The notes beneath the pieces are model-generated. The model did not search any database and was not told the DNA's origin. It was given only the letters and a program-made list of their open reading frames with translations. Of a DNA stretch of 64,000 nt, positions 10,438 through 21,759 are shown piece by piece (within the stretch, counting starts at the first letter, position 1; every line of letters begins with the position of its first letter). The translations under genes were made by a program, and so were the position numbers. Location of the stretch: NCBI GenBank assembly GCA_026315105.1, contig CM048755.1, positions 754,869,301-754,933,300 on the forward strand. Direction: 5' to 3'. This DNA comes from Locusta migratoria (Eukaryota; Arthropoda; Insecta; Orthoptera; Acrididae).

Positions 10438-11276
10438 AATTATTGTATTCATCATAATCATCACCACTATCATCACAAAAAGTAACAAAACTAACATGTA
10501 CATGTAATTGTACTTTTGAGTTATATGTTCCTACCCCATCTTAACTTTTCCAAGGGGTTTGTTTTTCCCCACCCAAACCCTCTCTCCTCTATGAGAAAGT
10601 AACAAATAGTTATGAAAGCTGCAAGAGCCTATGTACTTTTGTATATGTTTATTGCCAGTTACAAATATTTAACCTTGTATACATAAGTACTAGCCAACAA
10701 TTCTGAGACACATTGAAGTATCAATCAATCTGGTTCATGGTGAAACCATTGTTATTCCATTCTTTCAGAAAGACAACCTTAGCAGCCAGTGTACATAATC
10801 ACTCCTCTGAGTGTTATAGAAAGTGGCATTTGTGGTTACAGTGACAAGCATGAGGGATGTCTGTGGTCACCAAGAGAGAGTCCACTGAGCTGAACAGTGT
10901 GGTCCATCAGCAAGATCAGTGGAGGACTTGGCAGCTGGTAGATAGCTAGACACCATGTTTTTGGTAGTGGCCATCATATATCAACATGCTACATTTGGAA
11001 ATGTATCAGCCATATGAGGAACATTGTAGGTGGTGTCTGGCTATGTTCTAAGACAGATAGTACATGAACCTGGTGAATCTGCAGATTTAACAACCAGTGA
11101 AATTACATTTTATGTTGCTAATTCCCTATATTTGTGCTTGTATATGTAATGAAGGTGTATTATAGTTATAAGTGATACAGGTAAATAGTGGCTGTCAAAA
11201 AAGTACAATACTCATCGTACTGTAGGTAAAGATTGGTAATCGAGTGGACTGCTTTCAAATATTAGGGATGTCAAGT
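10438..11276. other. Intron sequence, nothing recognised
   Basis: This is AT-rich sequence without coding text, tRNA-like boxes or obvious inverted repeats that I could identify. Confidence 0.5.
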
Positions 11277-11402
11277 TAGAGAGAGAGAGATAAAGAGGGG
11301 GGGGGGGAGAGGGAGAGAGAGAGAGAGAGGGGGGGAGGGAGAGGAGTGGGAGAGAGTGGGGAGGGAGGAAGAGAGGGAAGGAGGCAAGGAGAGAAAGAAG
11401 CA
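11277..11402. repeat. GA/GGGA purine-rich simple repeat
   Basis: About 125 bp of nearly uninterrupted purines: GAGAGA blocks with a G-run near 11298-11307. The minus-strand open frame here is low-complexity and not a gene. Confidence 0.95.
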
Positions 11403-11479
11403 TTGTTTGAGGTTGAGAAACAGAATGGTTAAAAGGGGTGGATAGCACTTAATGAGTAAATTGATTATATTAATTGCTA

Positions 11480-14150
11480 AGGTTTAAGTTCCACCCCATG
11501 AAGCACTGACATTGCCGAGATGGGACAGGTAGCATGCTTCAATGGTAGAGTCAGCCAAAACATAGGTACCACCACAAAAGAGTGATATCTGTGGAGAGGC
11601 CAGACAAATATGTCGTTGTTCAAGAGGGGCGGCAGACATTTCAGTAGTTGTAGGGACAACAATCTGAATGAATGATCTGACTGTGTAACATCAGTCAACA
11701 TGGTGTTGCCATATTGTTACTGTGAATGGCTGAAAGCAATGGGGAAACTAGAGTCACTTCTTTTCCTGGCAATATGTAGCTCTACTGTTTGAATACATGA
11801 TGATAGGTAAAATATTCTACAGGTAAAACAGTTCCCCATTCAGCTCTCCAGGTAGAGACTACTCAGAAGGATGTCAACATAAAAAAAAAAAAAAAAAAAA
11901 AAAAATGAACAGGGCATTCCAGGGATGGGATGTGAGCTCCCTTAGTTGAGTAGGGAAGTTAGAAAATTTGAGATAGGTAGTAGACAGGTTGAAGTTAGGT
12001 TCAGTAGGACTAGTTAACATTGGTGTCAAGATGAATAGGACTTCAAGTTAGGTGACTGCAGGGTTATAAACGCAGAATCAGATATAATAAGGAATAAAGA
12101 AAATAGGAATGTGAGTAAGCTACTATGAACAGCATGGTAAACACATTATTGTAGCTAAAATATGTTGTCTACTCTCGACAGTAGTAGATGTTTAAATGCC
12201 AACTACCTTAGCAGATGATGAGGAGATTGAAAAACTGTATGATGAGATAAACAAAATTATTCAGGTAGTTAAAAAAAGAGCAAAATTTGATTGTTATAGG
12301 GGACTGTAATTCAGTGGTAGTAAAAGGAAGATATGGAAAAATAGTAGGTGAATATGAACTCGGGAAAATAAATGAAAGAGGAAGTCTCCTGGTAGAATTT
12401 TGCACAGAGCATAATTTAACCACCATCCACACTTGGTTTTAGAATCATGAAAGATGATTCTACCTGTAGAAGAGACCAAGCAATACCACAAAGTTTCAGG
12501 TTGATTTTATAATGGTAAGATGTAAATTTTGAAACCTGGTTATAAACTGTAAGACATACTCAGGGATAGATCTAAACTCTGATAATATTTTATTGCTTAT
12601 GACCTGTATATTAAAACTGAAGGAACTGCAAAAAAGGAAGGCAAATAAAAGAGATGGGACCTAGATAAATTGAAGGAAACTGAGGTGCTTTCAGTCACAG
12701 AGGGAGCTCTGAGGCAACATGGACTGAAAAGGTGAAAAGTAGTGCACTATAAAAGGAATGGGTAGGTTTGAGAAGTGAAGGCAGCAGAGGACCAAATACA
12801 TAGAGAGACAAGGTCTAGTAGAAATCGTTGGATATCACAGAAGATACTGAATTAAACTGATGAAACGAAAATATACAGAAATGCAACAAATGAAGCACAC
12901 ACAAGGGAGTACAGACAGCTAATAAATGAGATTGACAGGAAATGTAGAATGGTTAAACAATAGTGGCCAGAGGATAAATGCAGACATAGAACAATGTATA
13001 AGAGGAAGAAATAGACACCACTACAGGAAAATTAAAGAGACATTTTGAGAAAAGAAAAAAGTATGAAAACAGAAGGCAGATTATGATTTAATGGCCCATC
13101 AACATAGCGAGCTGGATCGAGTTTTGCTAAGGAACTATCTCAGTATTTGCCTGGTGTGTTTTAGGGATATCCTTGGAAACCTAAATCTGGGTGACCCAAG
13201 ACAGGTGTGAACTACCATCTGCTCAAATGCTGGTCCAGTGTGTTACCACTGAGGCATCCTATTTGGTGAGATAAGAAAAGCTTCTGTATGAATACAACAA
13301 CCTCAGATGGAAAAACAGTACAGTACTAAGGACAGGTGGAACAATTATGTTAGAGGGCTTTATTGTGGAAATGAACATGAAGCCATTTCTGTAGAAAGGG
13401 AAGAGGAAATAGATAAGAGTAAGATAGAATATTGCTAGCATAATTTGAAATACCATTGAAAGACCTAAAGGAAAACAAGACCCCTTAAGCAGACTCCATT
13501 CCTTCAGAGTTAAAATTGTCCTAGGGAGAGCCAGGCATAACATAACTATTCCACCTGGACTACAAGATGTATGAGACAGATAAAATAACCTTTGACTTCA
13601 AGAAGAATGGAATGATTGCAATTTCAAAGAAACCCAGTGCAGATACATGTGAATATTACAGAACTATCACTTTAATAAGTTATGATTGCAAAATATTAAC
13701 ATAAATTATTTACAGGAGAACGGAAATACTGGCAGAAGATAGCCTATGGGGAAGACCAGTTTGGACGTGAGAACAATGTAAGAACATGGGGATCAATACT
13801 GACCTTACAACTTATCTTTGAAGATATGATAAGGAAACACAGACTAAGGTATATAACTTTTGTAGATTTGAAAAAAAGGGTTTGAAAATGTTGTCTACAA
13901 TATATTCCATTCAATTCTGAAGGTAGCAGGAGTAAGATATAGGGAAATAAACATTATATACAACTTATACAGAAACTAGACCTGGCAAAGGACATAAAAG
14001 GAACTCTGGTTGGGAAGGGAGGAAGACAGGGTTGCAGCATTTTAGCAATTCTATTCTGTACATTGAGCAAGCTGGGGTGTAAAGCAAGAATAAATATGGA
14101 AAAGGAATTAAAATTCAAGGAGAACTTTTAATTCTGTCAGAGAGAACAAA
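11480..14150 (+). pseudogene. RTE/BovB-like LINE, degenerate
   Basis: This is a decayed non-LTR retrotransposon in plus orientation. An upstream non-coding block (11490-11880) ends in an A-run at 11881-11905. An AP-endonuclease-like region follows near 12190-12500: text such as MPTTLADDEEIEKLYDEIN, a degraded GD(C)NSVV motif and LLVEFCTEHNLT. RT text lies at about 13500-14150 (KENKTP.ADSIPSELK, a SYDCKILT block, NIIYNLYRN). Stops are frequent in all frames. The closest proteins I know are the craniofacial-development-protein-2-like endonucleases annotated for RTE/BovB LINEs. A SINE interrupts it at 13081-13264. A 3' end of what may be the same family lies at 28840-29255. Confidence 0.7.
13081..13264 (-). 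repeat. tRNA-derived SINE inside the LINE
   Basis: Read on the minus strand from 13264, a tRNA-like head is visible (GATGCCTCAGTGGTAACACACTGG as A-box region in degraded form, then a weak B box). The body has CCCAGATTTAGGTTTCCAAGG. It interrupts the LINE between 13080 and 13265. The overall order matches an insect SINE I recognise from memory. Confidence 0.6.
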
Positions 14151-14399
14151 AGAATTGGACCTCAGCCACTTCCTCATCTGTGTGACAGTCTAGTGCAGCT
14201 CTCAGTTGTAACTTTAGTACACCTCAAATAGTGACAAGCTTCGTGGAGCATATTACCCAGATGAAATGGTGAATGTGTTTACAAAAGTGATGATGACTCG
14301 GTAGAACTCGCATGTTGTTTTCTGATATGCTCAGGTGAATAGTGTCAATTCTATACCATGGTGACTCCACAGCCTAACTGGAAAACACTATTCCAGACG

Positions 14400-16600
14400 A
14401 TTTTACAATAGCTAATGGACAACCAGCTTCACCTCAAACAGATGCAGCAGGACAACACCACACAGCTGCAGCAGTTAATAGTGGGTTTGGTCAACAGGCA
14501 CTAACCGTCACAGGTAGTACACCAGCTTCCATTTTTCTCCCTATGATGAGGTGGCGGAAGACTGGGACTAGTACGAGAAGAGTTTCTGGCAGCATTTAGA
14601 AATGAAGGCCTTGTCTTTGTCTTGGATTCAGCCACAGACATACTGCTCGATTTGCAAACTGGCCCCATCGATGGAACTATTGTAGTTGTCATTTGATGAC
14701 ATGTGCAAGTTATTTTTGTCATATTATCAATGGCAGATGCATATAATTGCAATCCCATCTGGAATCCTACCAATGTAAGAAGCAACCTAATGAGTCATAC
14801 AGAGCATGGGCAGTGGAACTGCATGGTCTGAGCCAGAAGTGTTATTTTGTGATGGTTAAAGATGGCAATCAGGTGCTGATGTCATGGTGAGGGGCGTTAA
14901 TATGAACTCCGATACGGACAAGGAAGTCCAACAATGGGTGCTGCAACTGAATAATCCTTCCCTTGAACAGGTTCTCACATAGGCACAAGGTTATGAAGTT
15001 TCTAAGTTGGCAGGATGCCAACTAGACACACACACGTCAGAATTTGCAGTGGTAAATGCAAGCCATGACCGATGGCAAGGAGCCCTCACATCAGATGACA
15101 TGGAAATAGCAGCAGTTAGGCACACTCTTAAACAAACCCCAGCCTGGGCCACTTCCATCCTGGAGAAACAGTGCCCTCCATGACACATTCCTTCCTGTGC
15201 CCTTAAAAAAATTCAAAATAACTGCCTTAATCACTAATCCCTTTGTAAGTGCAGCAGTAGTCTGTGAGAATCCAATCCTCCAGGAGGTTCACCATTTTAT
15301 TATTTATGGATGGCAAAATACCCTACTCCATAGACAGGAAGACCCTCTTTACCATTATTGTCAACTTGAACACTGTCTGCTGGTGGTCAATGGGGTTGTG
15401 CTACTCTTGACTGACTACTATTCTCCTCGAGTTGTCATTCTACTCATGTTTCGGAAGGATGTACTTCACCTCTTATATGACGATCACTGAGGCATCTCAT
15501 GCATGCAAATTCTCACCCAGAGATATGTCTATTGGTCCAGAATGTATTAGGAAATTGAAAACCTCATCAGAGCCTGCAGTCTTACAGCCATGGGACTGTG
15601 TGCATATAGACTACGTAGATCCTTTCTTGGGCACATCATGGCTCTTGCTAATTAATGCCTTTTCATGTGTCCCATACGTGATGAAACTTGTTACCACCTC
15701 CAGTGCATGTACAATAAAGGCACTTCCCAAAATGTATGTGAAAGAGGGGCTACCAAAACATTGGTGTCAGATGATGATCCACAATTTCTTTCAAAGACCT
15801 TTCAGAAGTACTGTATCACAAATGGTATTTAGCTACATTTCACCACAGTCCAAAGGGAAGGCTGAATGGCAGGTGTGTACACTTATGTCACAAATACAGG
15901 AGCATGTTGGGGAATTCCTGGTGGAGGCCACCCTCATCAAGTTTCTCAGTTTATAGCAGTCGACACAAATAGGAGCAAAAATCCCCACTGAGTTTCTGCT
16001 CAGGAGACAGCCAAGGACCCTCCCTCACCTGCTCCTGCCCACCCCATGTCATCTTCCAACCCTGTCGTCGCCCAGGTTTCAGCCTGGGACTCTGGTACGG
16101 GCATGAGGATATGGCTAACAGGCATAGCGGATGTCAGCCATTGTGCAACAACAACAAGGGAAGAAAGTATTCTCCCTCTGGTTGGGAAACTGCCTGGTTG
16201 CTCGTCATCAGAATCAGTTGCGAGTGTAGGTGGGAGGACCGTCCCTCCCCAGGCCCCCAGATCCTTCCAGTCCTTGGAGCTCCCCCCCCCCCCCCCCCAT
16301 TGTCTCCACTGTTAGGTTTCCCTCCACCAATCCTGCCTCCCCTCTTGATACACCCTTTCTACACCAGTTCACCAGATGCTGTGTGCCTGACACATCCAAC
16401 ATCTTCAGAGGGCACACCACATCGTGGCTGTCAGGTACCCATGCTTCAAATGACGGTAGCTCACAGTTGGCTGCTTGGGTGCCCAAGAGAACTCCGTCAA
16501 GTGCCCTGGATCACCTATCTTCATCATGGATACCTCCACAACTCACTGAGACCATATTTGTCAGTGGTTCACCATCACTCTGGCATTTATAGCATGTGAG
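14400..16600 (+). pseudogene. Mag-like gypsy remnant lacking protease and RT
   Basis: Gag-like text occupies about 14420-15180, including an AWAVELHGLSQK-type block near 14805 that parallels the gag at 30235. Integrase text is at 15440-15956 (HIDYVDPFLGTSW, SPQSKGKAEWQ). A tail near 16075-16100 resembles the VWVRGYG module of other copies. The gag-to-integrase junction lies around 15185-15260, with no protease, RT or RNase H between, so an internal deletion is inferred. A C-run of about 20 lies at 16279-16298. No LTR was recognised. Confidence 0.7.
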
Positions 16601-17036
16601 TCAGTTATCTACAGCTGGCAATGAAAGATGAAAATTTTAATTTTTGTATATGGCATCATACAATGTTTGCACATGGTATTTTAACATTACTCCAAACATG
16701 TGCGATTGAATGATCAATATTTTGATGTGAAGATGATCACTTAGTTCATTGAAACTGGTAGTTAAAAATTAAGAACTGCAATAAGAGATCTTGGCTGAAT
16801 TCCATTATTGGAGTTGTTGATTACCCCAATTAGACCATTTCTTTCCTGAAATGTCAGTTATTACCCGGCAAGGTGAAGTGGTAACGTGGCAGTAGCAGGA
16901 ACTAACTTAGTCACGTGACGAGGTACAGGTGGGCTATGGTTACACCAGTGCACGTTGTTACCTGTAAGTGGGAAAATGGAAGGTGAACGTGGAAAGTGTC
17001 TTTGTTGGCAGGCGCAGAGGCTTGCTGTTAACGTAA
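16600..17036. other. Intron sequence, nothing recognised
   Basis: AT-rich at the left and mixed at the right. I see no recognisable protein text or repeat boundary beyond the LINE 3' end that follows. Confidence 0.5.
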
Positions 17037-19939
17037 TTACATCTACATACATACATACATACTCCACAAATCACCGTAAGGTGCGTGGCGGAGGGTACAC
17101 TGTACCACTACTAGGCATTTCCTTTCCTATTCCACTCACAAATTGAACGAGCAAAAAAATAATGCCTATATGCCTCCGTATGAGCCCTAATTTCTCTTAT
17201 CTTGTCTTTGTGATCTTTACACGAAATGTAAGTAGGCGGCAGCAAGATCGTACTACACTCAGCTTCAAATTACGGCCCTCTAAATTTCCTCTACAGAAAT
17301 TCACAAAAAGAACGTCGTCTTTCTTTCAGCGATCCCCAATTGAGTTGCTGGAGCATTTCCGTGACACTCGCGCATTGGTCAAACCTACCAGTAACAAATC
17401 TAGCTGCTCGTCTCTGAACCGCTCTGCGTCTTCCTTTAAACTGATCTGTTGCGGGTCCCAAACACTTGAGCAATACTCAAGACGTGGTCGTACAAGCATT
17501 TTATACACGGTCTCCTTTACAGGCGAAGTACATCTTCCCAAAACTCTCCCAATAAACCTAAGTCGGCTGTCCGCCTTACTAACAACTGTCCTTACATCTT
17601 CGTTCCATTTCATTTCGCTCTGCAATGTTACGCCTAGAAATTTAAATGACGCAACTGCATCAAGAAGCTCCCTCCTAATGCTGTATTCGAACATTATGGG
17701 ATTGTTTTTTCTACTCATGCCCATCACCTTACATTTTTCCACATTGAGAGCTAGCTGCCAATCTTCGCACCAACTAGAAATTTTGACTAAGTCATCCTGT
17801 ATGCTATTACAGTCAATTACAGATGACACCCTCCCATACACCACAGCATTATCAGCAAACAGCCGCATATTACAACTTACTCTGTCCATCAGATCATTTA
17901 TATAGATAGAAAATAATAGTGGTTCCTATCACAGTCCCCTGGGGCACGCCTGACGATACACTCGTCTCTGATGAACACTCGCCGTCGAGAACAATGTACT
18001 GCGTTCTATTACTTAGGAAGTCTTCCAGCCAGTCACAAATCTGTGAACTTATTCCATAAGCTCGTATCTTCGTTAGCAGTCTGCAGTGTGGCACCGCGTT
18101 GAATGCCTTTTTGAAGTCGAGAAAAACTCAATCCGCCTGTTGCCCTTCGTCCATGGCTCGCAAGATGTCATGTGAGAAAAGGGCAAGCTGAGTTTCACAT
18201 GAACGATGTTTCCTAAACCCGTGCTGATTCATGGAAGGAAGCTTTTCCGTTTCAAGGAAATTTACTATATTCGAACTGAGAATATGCTCCAAAATTCTAC
18301 ATGAAACTGATGTCAACGATATTGGCCTGTAATTGTATGGGTCAGTTCTCTTTCCTTTCTTATACACGGGAGTCACCTGCGGTTTTTTCCAATCACTAGG
18401 AACTTTGCGCTGAATTAAAGATTCGCAATAAATGCAAGCTAAGTAGGGGCCAATGCCGCAGAATAGTCTTTGTAAAACCGAACTGGTATTCCATCTGGAC
18501 CAGCAGATTTTTCGTATTTAACTCTTTCAGCTGCTTCTCTACACCGGAAATACCTATTGCTATGTCCCCCATTTCGGAATTTGTACGTTGATCAAATGAT
18601 GGTACATTTGTGCGGTCCGCCTGCATGAAAGATTTCTTAAAGGTTAAATTTAGAACTTCAGCTTTCTGTTTGCTTTCTTCTATTACTGCCCCAGAATGAT
18701 CAACAAGTGACTGGACAGTGGGCTTTGACCTGCTTATCGATTTTACATAGGACCAGAATTTTTTCGGGTTCTCGGAAAGATCTTTTGCTAAGGTATGGCT
18801 GTGATAATTATTGTATGCTTCGCGCATTGATCTTTTTATAGACGCACGAATCTCTACAAGCTTTTGCCTGTCATCATTTACGTGTTCTTTTTTGAATCGA
18901 GAGTGCAACAGCCTTTGCTTTCTCAGCAGCTTTCTAACATTATTATTATACCAAGGTGGAGCTTTTCCATCCTTAATCGTCTTTACTGGACATATTTCTC
19001 TAACCCTTTATTAACAATGCACTTAAATGTAGTCCACAATTCCTCTACATCTATAGTCCCGGAATTAAACGATGCCCATTCATTTTCTAAGTGCGATCGT
19101 AACATTTGCTTATCGGCTCTTCCCAACAAAAATACGCTCCTAGCCTTCTTGATTGGTTTATGAACTTTGGTCATCATCGACGCTATGACGATATCATGAT
19201 CACTAATTCCTGTCTGTACACAGACATCGTTAATAAGATCAGGCCTGTTTGTGGCTACAAGGTCTAGAATATTTCCATTGCGCGTGGGTTGTTGGTTTAA
19301 CTGCGGAAGACAGTTTTCGGAGAATGTATCCAAAAGTAGCTCACAAGACTGCTTGTCTGTACTGCCTGAAATGTAACTAGTGAGGTCCCAATCTATACTC
19401 TTAAGGTTGAAGTCTCCTTGGACTAATATTACAACGCCCAGATACCTATGAACTACCTGGTGTAGACTTTCTTTGAATGATTCTAAAACTACTACAGCAG
19501 CACTGGGAGGCCGGTAAAAACAGCAAACTATTAACTTTAATTCTTTTAGACCTGTTATACGTGCCCAGATAACTTCACAGTTACTTTCAACATAGATCTC
19601 AGTAGAAACAATATCTTTATCCACAGCGATGAACACTCCTCCTCCAGTTGTATCCGATCTATCTTTCCGATATACATTCCACGCTTTGCTAAATATTTTT
19701 GAACTTGCAACATCATGATGTAGCCAGCTTTCGGTGCCTAAAACTATCTGAGCGCAATAACTTCCATGCAGCGCGACAAATTCGGTAACTTTGTTTCTGA
19801 TACTCTGAAAGTTCGCAGCTAATATTTTGATGTTCGAATTTTTGTTCCGAACATGGCCTGAATTCACTGTTTGAATGCTGACAGGCGAGTGCTCATCAGA
19901 GTTAGCACCTAGCCTAAAAAAAAAAAAAACCATGTGCAC
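17037..19939 (-). pseudogene. CR1-like LINE, copy 1: ORF2 endonuclease and reverse transcriptase
   Basis: This is a minus-strand non-LTR element. Its 3' end is at 17037-17110 (CATACATACAT tail on the plus strand). The endonuclease frame is open at 18983-19939, with AANFQSIRNKV, LGTESWLHHD, GGGVFIAVDKD, VQGDFNLKSIDWD and GISDHDIV. RT blocks follow in several frames: YRPISLTSVSCRILEHIL (about 18310), HGFRKHRSCETQLALF (about 18210), SSGVPQGTVIG (about 17940) and RLFADNAVVYG (about 17845). The catalytic FADD is FADN here (codon 17848-17850), a likely loss of function. Frames change at about 18390, 18120 and 17895. It lies in the sense orientation of ACADM. Confidence 0.9.
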
Positions 19940-20070
19940 TCCACAAGTACTCTGCTACCCGAGTAGCCACTTCCTTAGTGTAGTGCACCCCTGATCTATC
20001 TAGGGGCACCCTACAATTCCCCACCCGATAACGCAGATCCAGAAATCTGCAGCCATGACTGTCACGAATT
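19940..20070 (-). pseudogene. CR1-like LINE copy 1: ORF1 3' end (esterase-like)
   Basis: The end of ORF1 reads HGCRFLDLRYRVGNCRVPL then DRSGVHYTKEVATRVAEYL. This is the C-terminal block of an SGNH/GDSL esterase-like domain known in CR1 ORF1 proteins. Similarity to the copy at 56082-56501 stops near 20070, where transposase text begins, so this copy is 5'-truncated. Confidence 0.75.
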
Positions 20071-20071
20071 A

Positions 20072-20892
20072 AATTCGTTGACGACAAGAAAGGATTGACC
20101 CATGGATTGACTGTGCCAGGGCAGAAGGCAATGGAACGTGCTGCTAAAATTTTAAAGCTGAGCAAGAGGATGATTTCCAAATTATGGAAAGAAGAACACA
20201 ATGCTGAGTAGAGTGGAACTCACGTTTCTACGATGAAGAAGAAGAAGCAAGAACCTCACAATAAGTATGTGAGTCATGATATGGATAAATGTATTATCAA
20301 GCAGCAATTTCAATGGTATTACGAAAAATATAAAGAAATACCAACTTTGTGTAAACCGCACAACATTTGTTGGACAGAACTGAGTTTCGAAGCTGGCAAG
20401 GAAACCTTTAGAAAAATTATTTTGTCTATGGGATTTTATTTTAGAAGATGCCAAAATAAATGTGTTGTTTTGTGCAAACAATAGGACATTGTTGCTAAAA
20501 GGGCATACTTTCTCAGGTTTTTATGTAAAAATCTAGCATCAGAATCCAAAGCAACTAGTGGTATACTTAGATGAAACATGGATTCACACACATTATACAG
20601 TAAATAAATGTTGGCAAAATGATAGTGTGCAAGGAGTGTTGTCAAACAAAAGTGCTGGTCACCATTTAATTGCTGCGCATGCAGTCTGAGACATGGGTTT
20701 CATTCCGAGTGCACTTCTCATATATGATTCAAAAACCAAAACGTCCGACTACCACTCGGAAATGGATAGCAAAAACTTTCAAAAATATGTTGAAATCCAA
20801 CTTATGCCAGGCTTACCTCCAAGAAGTATTGTTTTTGATAATGCTCCATATCACAATAAACGAAAGAATAAACTGCCTTCCTCTAGCTCTGG
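20072..20892 (+). pseudogene. IS630/mariner-type transposase, N-terminal half
   Basis: The helix-turn-helix-like N-terminus reads LTHGLTVPGQKAMERAAKI, then KLSKRMISKLWKEE. The first catalytic Asp is in YLDETWIHTHYT (GAT at 20569-20571) and the second in VFDNAPYHNKRKNKL (GAT at 20837-20839). Several stops occur, for example near 20206, 20482 and 20688. The sequence breaks off after KNKLPSSS where a CR1-like LINE begins. The remainder resumes at about 25999. The architecture matches insect DDE superfamily endonucleases of the Tc1/mariner-IS630 group. Confidence 0.82.
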
Positions 20893-21759
20893 TACGTCGC
20901 ATGGGACACCACAGGTGTTACATGCTTCACCCACGGTCCCTGCTGTCGGGACATCTTCGTGTGTGCCGGACGCGGCTGAACCGCCCTCTCCTCAATGGGT
21001 GTGGCGGGTTCAATGGCGTTTGTGGTGCTCGGGGTGAAAGGTCAATGTGAAGGGTGACCATGTGGCGTCACCCACTCTGCCTGTGAGTGGACATGTGGCT
21101 GCTCCTTCAGCAGGATCCAAGCAGGCACATGGGGGGGAGGCGTATATTAGTGATTGGGATCTCCAATGTTATTTGGGTGATGGAGCCCCTTAGGGAAATA
21201 GCGGTAAGGTTGGAGAAGAAGGCCAGTGTGCACTCTGTTTGCTTGCCGGGGGGTCTCATCCGAGACGTGGAGGAGGCCTTTCCGGAGGCGATAGAGAGCA
21301 CTGGGTGCACCCGGCTGCAAACTGTTGCTCATATCGACACCAATGACTCCTGCTGGCTGGGTTCAGAGGTCATCCTCAGTTCATACAGGCGGTGGTGGAG
21401 TTGGTGAAGTCTGAAAGCCACGCTCGTGGGGTGGAATCTGAGCTAACTATTTGTAGTATCGTTTTCAGAACCGATTGCGGTCCTCTGGTTTGGAGCTGAG
21501 TGGAAGGCTTAAACCAAAGGCTCAGCCGATTCTGCGGAGATCTAGGGTGCAAATTTCTTGACCTCCGCTATCGGGTGGAGAAATGTAGGGTTCCCCTGAA
21601 TAGGTAAGGTATGCACTACATGCAGGAAGTGGCTACAAAGGTAGGGGAGTACGTGTGGAGTACACGTAGGTTGTTTTTAGGTTAGAGTATTCGCCCCATA
21701 GGCCCGACAACATGCCTCCTGAGTCGCAACCAGGTAGCAGCAGGCAGAACACAACAGGA

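Noticed and set aside
11212..11448. Minus-strand Ser/Leu/Pro-rich frame
   Set aside because: Product of the GA-rich simple repeat.
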